DNA of 64,000 bases from Lineus longissimus (Eukaryota; Nemertea; Pilidiophora; Heteronemertea; Lineidae): the NCBI RefSeq assembly GCF_910592395.1, contig NC_088311.1, positions 15,256,501 to 15,320,500 on the forward strand, given 5' to 3'. Below are positions 55,686 through 64,000 of the stretch, piece after piece (positions within the stretch are counted from its first letter, which is position 1; each line of letters begins with the position of its first letter). The position numbers were made by a program, and so were the translations under genes. The notes beneath the pieces are model-generated. The model saw only the letters and a program-made list of their open reading frames with translations, did no database searches and had not been told where the DNA came from.

Positions 55686-57773
55686 TAACCTCAATTAAAT
55701 TCAACTTACGCATTATTTTATCACTCATGTAATTTCATTGTAAAACATTACTTCATTTCTTTCTTACATTTAAAACCATGCTAATGCTTCATCCATCTTC
55801 CCTTCACAAGAGGTGAGCACAATGACCCTGGCCATTTCATTTTTCCATGTAATTTTGCCACGCCCCTTTTCCAGGGTGTTATTCATATTGATTTATTATG
55901 GTCATATGTACGTACATTCGTACAAGGGGACGAGCTTACTATGTTCCAACAAATCGAGTACATTCGCAAAATGTTGATTTTTTGGAAGCGTGTGAGTAGT
56001 GCAAATCGGCCACAAACAATTTATTCCATTTGATTCCATTTGATTCCATTTGATTCCATCGACAAATATTTAAAGAAAAGAACGAATATCGTGCCAGTTC
56101 GATAGTTTCAGGTTTGATTAGTAAGGTTTGATCTGGGGGTGTGATAATGATATGCTACATTAGCCGATAATCAACCTGGGATCGATGAAGTATTGCAGGT
56201 GTATGACTGTATGCAACTAAGCTTATGGTGAGCATTCGGAACGAGGTAATCACCGTAATTACCGTCATCCATTTATGTTTACATCGTTCACTGCTTGCTT
56301 TCCGTACAAAATCAGTAAGTTTTTAGATGTCGAGGTGATGGAAATACTCATCGAAGTGTCAATTAGTTGTCTGTGAATCGCTGGCAGCATTGGTATGACC
56401 TGGTTTGGGTGACACTGACTGACACTGAGTTGCACTTGCAGCCTGATGCGGATGGCCGGTGAATTCTGAAGTCAACGTATAGGCCCTACGTATAGGCCGG
56501 ACATCCTAAACAGCGTCCACCAGCGTCCACCAGGTTTCAAAGTTATCAAAATTATATTTTCTTGACATAAATCAATAAAATAGGTTATTTAAAACATATT
56601 TTGCAAGTTTTATTGCAATATATTGAAAAATAAGTGAATTATCTGTGCTAGAAGGCTGTAGGAAAAACCCGGAGGAAAGGCTGGTGGTATGTTTCTTCTG
56701 GATTAGGCCTACCCACAAGTATGTCTGTGAATAATTTAACAATCTGTATAAATGAAAAAGGCGAATTCACTGATGACGGCTCATCCAAGGCAACCAATTT
56801 GGCCCCAGGCTTTGGCCAGGCTTATTTGCCTTCTCTTCCCAACAGCGATGGATATGAAAACTCCCTGCACTCCTTCGTGTACGTGGTGAAGTCTTTTCAA
56901 TGTATTTCACTATTTTTAAACAAAGATTAGATTGCTTATGTAAACTCATTCTTATCATGTACATGTATTTTGCAATTAACGTAGCGAGAAGTCACCACTA
57001 TAACAGATAAAACTTGGCGGACTAATTCCACATCGCCCGCGGAATGCCGAAGACATTAGAAACCGACACACCAAACGTCGTCGGCAAACTGTACACCTTA
57101 CGACTTTGCCTCCAGACGTAATATTATAGTAGGAGGAGTACACAGCTTCACACCACAAGTTTGTTGTGGCAATCTACATCATGTCTTTAGTGGCCGCATC
57201 AGGGACAGCATGCTAAGTCACATAAAGTGTGTCGTGGAGGTGTGTCCGCCAGACTACCGCGTGATTGGTTGACCTAGTTGATATTTGTGTCAATTCGTTG
57301 TTTTTGCGACGACCAATAATGACGAATCATCAGCAAGAGTATTGACTTGTCGTAGTGGCCGGTAAGGGCGATGGGACGAGGCCTTATCACTAAGTCCGTA
57401 GTGTAACTAGTTGTAACAACCCTTCTTGGTTTATGCACATTTTGCAGTATTTATACCCTTAAAGAAGCAAATGCTTTCAACACATATAATCTGTGCCTCT
57501 TAATGATTCAGCGATATCTAGAAATCATCACTTGCGTGTTTCCAGGGAATGTGAAGATTTTTTTCATATTTTTGCATTTTTCTCTAAATATAGGGTTTAA
57601 AATGTGCCTTAGCCTGATTATACTTCTAAGCTCTTCAATTAGTACTCGCATTTTAGTCTGGTGGTCCGCCATCTTGGATTCAGTAAGTGAACCAATTGGT
57701 CCAGTCCCTGGACACATTGACAATATTATAGCAATCATTTCTCACAGTGAGCCATTATCGCCGAAGGGCTTGT
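55686..57773. other. Intergenic DNA
   Basis: A GCTCACC-family terminus at about 55808-55850 and a short TCCATTTGAT tandem (about 56026-56060). Frames present are short and unrecognised. Confidence 0.4.
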
Positions 57774-59237
57774 ATCAAATTGACTAACAAGGAACATAAA
57801 CGTTGCAAGTATACTGATGATGTTCATGTGGTAAATTAACATGTCGAAGATGAACTTGACAAAATACGTAGGGATGTCAACCAAAAGACTCACTTTGCAT
57901 ACATCTGTGTCAGTGATTTGCGATATCATAGCCTTGGCAATGTAGTGAAAATCAATTTTCCACCTGAAACTACAGAGTTTACAGACAAAGAGCCTAATTA
58001 TACAGAAAAGTCAAACAATGAAGCAACCAAACAAAATAGTCAACACTTTTCCACCAAACATGAAAAAGTCAATTATAACAAACTGATTACTCAGCCATGT
58101 GAGCGAGACAACAAACAAAAGTGCAAAAATGATTTACTAATAAGTAAAACTATTGTGAATGAAGATACTAAATCATTCAATGGACACTGGTACATTTGTC
58201 GCGCATGTAAACGGACTATTGAAAAGAAGAATATTCCACCATGCAATGAGAAAGAATACAAGTTCCATGTACCTGAACTACCACATTATCTTACAGATAA
58301 TGGCATGGCTTTGAATAAGTGTGAAGCACACTTACTTAAGTTAATTATTCCATTTGTCCGCGTATCACATATACCTAAATCTAGTGAATTCAAAGTCCTC
58401 GGACCAGTGATATGTGTTGAATCAAATCTCAATGAAACATTTGACAAAGTACTCCCCATCAATCAAGACCTCATACCCGTTGCATTGAAACGGCGACCAG
58501 AATACAAAAGTACCTACATTGAAGAAGTTGTATCAAAAAGCAAGATTCTGAAATATTTTCAGTATCTGAAAGCTAGCAATCCACTGTATGCTGATGTTGA
58601 GTTTAGTGAAGAGAAAGTAAATAGCTTCTTGCTTGAAACTATGGAAAATATAGCTGAACAAGATGAATGGAAAACGTCTCGAGAGAATGCTTTTATTGAC
58701 AAAATTGAGCATGAAATTCAGAGAGACACTGCACAAGATGACAGTGACACTGAAGTTGACATTGAAATGGATATTGATGTTGAAACCAATAAAAAGAAAA
58801 AAAATCATCCTACTGACCAATTACATATTCAAAGTCAAACTGGTGAACTTATTGTCACTGATGATGCAAAGTTTCAAAAAAATAATGAAACTGATGAAAA
58901 CCTTGAACTCATGGGAGACAACAACTATGATCTCCCGAGCTATTTAAATGAAATCAATGATGATATTGTAATTGATCCGCTCACCAAAAATGAAAACCAC
59001 CAAGATATTAGTGAGCTTATTGCTAATGCCATTATTGAACAGGAGCAAATTTGCAAGAAAAAAAACACTAAGTGGATGACTAGAATTGATATTGCTCCAG
59101 CTGCTGAGGGGAAATTTGTCAAAAACTGGGAAAATGTTAAATATCGCGAAGAAAAAGCATTCCCACATCTGTTTCCAACTGGTACTGGTGGATACCTTTC
59201 AACTTACCTAGTTGAAGATGAAGTTGAAGTCGAATAG
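57774..59237 (+). pseudogene. Helitron protein, DUF6570-like region to start of Rep
   Basis: The frame is open from about 57774 with one in-frame TAA (57837-57839). It has WYICRACKRTIEKKNIPPCN, then ELPHYLTDNGMALNKCEAHL, RVSHIPKSSEFKVLGPVICV and LPINQDLIPVALKRRPEY. These match the region (CxxC, 'iPp.a..N', 'l...E..Li....pf') preceding the Rep domain of Helitrons. An acidic stretch is followed by YREEKAFPHLFPTGTGGYLS, the start of Helitron_like_N. A stop at 59235 and a frameshift separate it from the next part. Confidence 0.8.
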
Positions 59238-59281
59238 ACTGACAACAAAGCTAAAAAAAGAAAGTTGGTTTTGCCAATTAT

Positions 59282-61410
59282 GTGAAACAAAGAATCCTCG
59301 GAAAAGATCCACGGTTTCGTAATGATTCAACCTATATGTTTTTCTTATACATTCTGAAGGAGCAAATTGAAATCAAACGATCATATGCTACATTCTTCCG
59401 GAAAGCTAAAGTCAATCGAAACAAATATAACACAAAATTCCTACGCACTGCTGATAAAGCCGAGATTGAACGAACAGATGTTGGCTACAAAGTCTTCTGT
59501 AATGTCAGAGGTACTGCTCAATATTTCCAACAAGTAAAATTGAAAGTTATGGCTATGATGCGACAATTAGGTGCACCACAGTTGTTTCTTACTATGAGTG
59601 CTGCTGAAGCTCATTGGCCAGAATTAATAAAGATGTTACTACAAAAGGAATGCAAAACTACTGTATCTGATGATGATGTGAACTCCATGTCCAGACCCGA
59701 CATAAATAAACTGATTTCACGTAATGTGGTTGATGTAACAAGTCATTTCAATAATAGAATGAAAATCTTGTTCAAAGCATTCACTAAACCTAGCATTTTT
59801 GGACAATACAAAACAATTGATCACTTCTACCGAATCGAATTTCAGCAACGCAGTGCACCTCATGTGCATTCACTACTCTGGCTGGTAGATAACAATGGAG
59901 ACCCACCTCCCAAATATGACAAAACTGATGAATCAAAAAAAGTGTGCTGCGACTTTATAGATTCAGTTATTTGTGGCAAGTTACCAGACAAAGCTTCAAA
60001 ACTTGATGATAAAGTTCACCTTTTCCAATCACATGCGCATACATTCACTTGTCGTAAGAAGTCCAAGAAAATCAAGATTAGAGAAAATGAAGGTTACGGT
60101 AGATTAGATGGGAAAGTAATTGGACCAGAACTAGTGATGGATTCATGCAGATTCAAATTTCCCAAATTTCCTATGAGCAAAACAACAATAATTGACGCCC
60201 CAAATTCAAACACCACCACAGAAAACTTAAGACAATGGAAAGCTGATTATTTCAAAGTACGGAAATTCATTCTGAGACAAACATATTCTGATCAACACAC
60301 ACAAATGAATGATGAATTCTTGAAACTAACATATGATGAATTCCTCCATGCTGTTGGTCTAACCCATAATCAGCATCTAGATGTACTGAGGATCTGTGTT
60401 GCTACCAACCACTTGGGATCAGAAGTATTCCTACAAAGAGACTGTTGTGATTTATTCACTAATAATTATAACCTAACAATACTTGATCTCCACCATGCTA
60501 ATATGGATTTATCCTTTATCATCGATGAGTACGCGTGTGTCGCTTATATTCTGGGTTATCTCACCAAAAATGAAAGTGGGCTCAGCCGTCTACTACATCA
60601 AATTGATGTGGAAAGTGCACAATATGGTCGCACACCAACAGAAAAAATTCAACAATTAAGCCATGCCCTTGACAACAGCAGAGAAGTTTCTAGACCAGAA
60701 GTAGTGTATCGCATGTTAGGTCTACATTTCTTTGAAAGTACCAGAACACACGACTTTATTCAGGCTAGTCATCCCCGCAACCGTGATGGTATTCTCAAAG
60801 GCAATATCGATGAGCTATCAGACGATGAAAATCCATTCCAGAACAACATCATTGACTACTATGTCAAGAGACATAATAATTTGGAACACCTATCTCTAGC
60901 TGAATTTGTTCGGAACCACAACATTGTGTACCTAACAAAGGACGAAAAAAAAGCTAGAGAACACTTGAACCCACATCTAGATGATGATAAAGTAAACGAC
61001 GACACTGCTCCCAAGGCTATAAAGTGGCTCAAGGATCACATTGGACGATTTAAGCATGTGGACAAGAACAAAATAGTTCGGTACCATTTACCAAAATACA
61101 ATGAAACAGAAATGAAACGCAGTCTATTGTTACTCTTTCATCCTTTCCGCAATGAGATGAGTGAAATCCATGAAGTTCATGGCCATAGCATAGATGATAT
61201 CTATGAACGCCACCGAAATGCTATTGAGGCTGTACGCAAGAACTTTGAACCTAATAAGGAACTACTTATCAATATGGAACAGGCCATGGATAACTTTAAC
61301 ATTGACAATGAAGACACCATTGATGATATGCTAGCAGACCCAGATGATGATAATCATCACCCTCAAAGTGACACAGAAGCAACATTAGACAATGATAAAG
61401 ATCTGGAACA
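59282..61410 (+). pseudogene. Helitron Rep (HUH, two-tyrosine) domain, C-terminally truncated
   Basis: RILGKDPRFRNDSTYMFF, then QLGAPQLFLTMSAAEAHWPE and EFQQRSAPHVHSLLWL with the HUH motif (His-Val-His at 59861-59869), and CVAYILGYLTKNESG with two Tyr spaced by three residues (60544 and 60556), the Helitron Rep nuclease pair. The region after Rep continues for about 280 codons and then the frame enters a GCTCACC repeat at 61411. No helicase motifs were found downstream, so the element is truncated. The first codon here is not a true start: coding comes from the upstream frame. Confidence 0.88.
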
Positions 61411-62050
61411 TTTTTGGCTCACCTGTGAGCCTTTACCATCACGCAGCGTCCGTCGTCGTTGTCCGTCGTCGTTAGACATGGGTGGCACGTTTTGTTACCG
61501 CTAAAGCCACTGAACTGAAACTTAGTACACATGTACCCCTTGGTGACCACTACTCAGAGACCAAAATGCGGTCTCATATGTTTCACGGTTTGGCCACCAG
61601 GGGGCCAAAGGTAAAAAATGAAGAAATGCGTTTTCTCCCTTATTACTGGTCCGAAAAATTTGAAAAAAAATATGGTAGGTACTTCTACTAATGGGACATC
61701 ACATATCCTCCGGGTTTTTGATTTGACCTAATTTTCAAGGTAAGATAGGTCAAAGTTCGCCGACGGCACCGCTGTTAGTCAATGGTGGCACGTTTTGTAA
61801 CCGCTGAGGCTATTGAACTCAAACTTGGTACATATATACTCTTGGGTGACCTTTACTCAGAGACTGAATCGTGGCGTCATACGATTTACGGTTTGGCCAA
61901 TAGGGGGCCAAAGGTCAACAATGAAAATATGCGATTACTCGCCTACGTCTGAAAAATTTGAATAAAATATGGCAGGTACTTCTTGCAGTGTTACATCATA
62001 TATCCTCCGCATTCATTTTTTGGCTCACCTGCCCCTTTTCATCCCCCCCC
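61411..62050 (+). repeat. GCTCACC-family repeat copies D
   Basis: TTTTTGGCTCACCTGTGAGC head at 61411, then a CGTC run, GGCCACCAGGGGGCC (about 61586) and a second unit with GGCCAATAGGGGGCC (about 61898). The nuclear-receptor-like core is mutated (TTCAAGGTAAGATAGGTCA). A second head TTTTTTGGCTCACCTG lies at 62025-62040. Confidence 0.8.
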
Positions 62051-62195
62051 CCGACCCACCCACCCCTGACCCCACCCCTGACCCCACCCCTGACCCCACC
62101 CCTGACCCTACCCCTGACCCCACCCCTGACCCTACCCCTGACCCCACCCCTGACCCCACCCCTGACCCCACCCCTGACCCCACCTCCTCCCCTCC
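62051..62195 (+). repeat. 12-bp tandem repeat
   Basis: CCCTGACCCCAC and its variants, about a dozen copies, preceded by a C run. It encodes a spurious Thr/Pro/Asp repeat. Confidence 0.95.
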
Positions 62196-63254
62196 TCCTA
62201 ATTCCCCTCTTACAACACTAGAACTCTAAGAACTTCCAAGGCAGGTGTAACTACAGAGTGAGAGCAGACCAGACCCAATTTTAGCAATGCATTAACCCCT
62301 CTACCATTTATTGCCAGAGGCCCTTGTGGTTATTGCACAATTGGTCAGATTACTACAGAGAGTGACACTGAGCAGCTGAGAGAAAACTTAGTTAAAGGTA
62401 AAGTCCAAATTTTAACCACTATAAACCTTCCCAACTCAAAGATCACTGTCAGTTTCATTGTTCATGAACTATAGTACAACAAGAAATATTAATTTCTCCA
62501 ATTTCTCTCAAAATTACGTCATTCTGGTGCAGATTATTCACTGTTGACATTTCACAGGAGGACCATGTGATAATGCACTGGGCAGTGTGTGTGCATCATC
62601 CGCATGCTTCCAGGCCTATGCTCGTGCTGGCCTGTGTGCAGAGGAGCCTGTAGTGTTAGGCTCTATTTAGTTTCTCAATCATGTTTTACCCACACTTTAA
62701 AGGGACACTAATCTGACTTCTCATATTACCACTCAGGCTGCCCAGCCCGAAATGAAAATGACAGATCACCCCTATCTTGACAATGGCAAATGCACAGCGC
62801 CAGGATAGGGCATACATAGCCTGAATGAATGAGGACTCACGAGGGGAGTGTATTCTTACTGAAATCGGGGTTGGGGTCGGGTTAGTGTCCCTTTAAAAAA
62901 ATTATTTTTAAACTGAATTTTCAACGGCTGTTGTCATAGTGATAGTCGTCAGAGTAACTATACTGTGGTTCCAGTGTAGCCTAAAGAAATTGCCGCCAAA
63001 TTCCGTCTTGGTGGCGTTGCCAGCATCAACCTCGTTTCCAGGACCTTGCATTGCATATATCTTATGCACTGGGACTTTCGCACCGAAGCCCCTGGGCACG
63101 AGGTACTTTTGCAGTACATCTGTCACCTAAATCTAGAGCGTAACGATGGAGAGTAGTGGAGCGGAAAAGGCCTGCTTGGGTGGGAGGATGCCTTTTGTAG
63201 CCTTTTTTTGAAATTCGATAACAATATAATGATTTTACACTTTCATTTTTGCAG
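62196..63254. other. Intergenic or 5' non-coding DNA
   Basis: No repeat or gene recognised. It ends in a pyrimidine tract and TTTTTGCAG, the acceptor of the exon at 63255. Possible upstream 5' UTR exon not determined. Confidence 0.4.
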
Positions 63255-63270
63255 CATCTAGAGCACCATC

Positions 63271-63335
63271 ATGAGTAACGATACTCCGCCATCAGCAGGC
63301 GTTGCTAGTAGCGCCACTGCCACTGCCCCTGCAAA
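63271..63335 (+). CDS. Putative first coding exon of a host gene
   Basis: After an acceptor (CATTTTTGCAG, 63254) and a 16-base leader, ATG at 63271 encodes MSNDTPPSAGVASSATATAPA and two further bases, then a perfect donor GTAAGTG at 63336. The short Ala/Ser/Thr-rich peptide does not identify the protein. The gene would continue off the right edge. Confidence 0.45.
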
Positions 63336-64000
63336 GTAAGTGTACCGTACCTGTACCTCCCAAATTACATATTTTGGCAAATATTGACATTCTCTTTTAC
63401 TCCGACACAGATTTCGCCAACGTCAATAAGTATTATGAGGAGAAGCTGTACAATAGTCATCTAATTTTAGAACAATGGCTTTAGCACTTTCATTTTCACA
63501 TTCTCAGAAATATATTACACTTATGCTCAAGTTGTCACATCTCGGTGTGAATACAGAGGCATAAGCTAAGGGAGGGGGGGGGCAGGGGGCAAATCAGGCC
63601 TTTCAGTTGCATGGAAGCTCTTGGACCCTCTATTTTTTCAAGCCTATTTTGGGGACGCATTTTTTTGTCGCAATTTGGGAGCCCACGTCAAAAACTCATG
63701 GAATTCTTATTGAAAATGAGAGAGATAGGGAAAGGGGACAAAAAGGACAAAAGGGAAATAAACTAAAGAAAACCAAACATACAGAAAACTTGTTCATAAC
63801 ACCTTAGATGAGAGGAAAGGGGGAAAAAAGGATTTTAAAACATTTTGCTTGGAGAATTTACTGCAGAAACTTCTTGGAAGACTTATTTTGTCACCCAAAC
63901 GCATGTTAAATCATTTAAGTATCAGAATACCCAATCAGTGCTTTGCTTCAACAGCCATTACATCTCTTTAATGTGGGAGCATTTCGAGAGTATTTTGGGT
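63336..64000. other. Probable intron, nothing recognised
   Basis: No exon or repeat border seen to the window end. A stretch around 63600-63670 (for example AAGCCTATTTTGGGGACGC) recalls 4187-4260 and may be a diverged dispersed repeat. Confidence 0.35.

Noticed and set aside
61958-62229. Two long Pro/Thr/Asp repeat frames
   Set aside because: Translation of the 12-bp tandem repeat.

Overview
Animal nuclear DNA, most likely from a marine invertebrate. The evidence is spliced exons with GT..AG borders, a CENP-C cupin, BEL/Pao LTR elements, non-LTR elements (one with a 2A motif), piggyBac, mariner, Helitron and tRNA-derived SINE insertions, and an abundant ~300-bp dispersed repeat. I cannot name the species; a deuterostome or a lophotrochozoan would both fit.

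Host genes occupy very little of the window. The clearest is the 3' end of a CENPC-like gene (+ strand): three exons at 3723-3866, 7035-7210 and 20628-20798 encode the C-terminal cupin dimerisation domain of the inner kinetochore protein CENP-C. A second candidate (- strand, about 22226-23953) ends in a domain like the intracellular zinc-binding domain of P2X7. A possible first coding exon lies at 63271-63335 (+).

Most of the rest is nested transposons. 1-2960: a BEL/Pao element (-) that lost its RT core. 7361-20141: a second BEL/Pao element (-) in the last CENPC intron seen here, with 318-bp LTRs differing at 3 sites and a 5-bp target duplication; a 5.65-kb LINE (9674-15321, -) is inserted in its RNase H. 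20867-21405: mariner relic. 24996-29122, 31308-36935, 50423-51420 and 61411-62050: copies of a repeat that begins with a GCTCACC hairpin and contains ~300-bp units, interrupted by a SINE, a piggyBac element and a 2.2-kb Helitron-like insertion. 37465-45060: an old LINE interrupted by a 5.8-kb integrase-type DNA transposon (39053-44887) that is flanked by a 71-bp direct duplication and holds three further insertions. 46660-48640: minisatellites, one split by a piggyBac MITE. 48778-50280 and 57774-61410: two halves of a Helitron (OTU protease; Rep), separated by satellites and repeats and truncated before a helicase.

The points most worth a second look are the ~300-bp repeat, whose units each carry a CTCF-like motif and a nuclear-receptor DR3-like motif; the 71-bp flanking duplication around the integrase element; and the LINE ORF2 with a hydrophobic N-terminus ending in a 2A motif.
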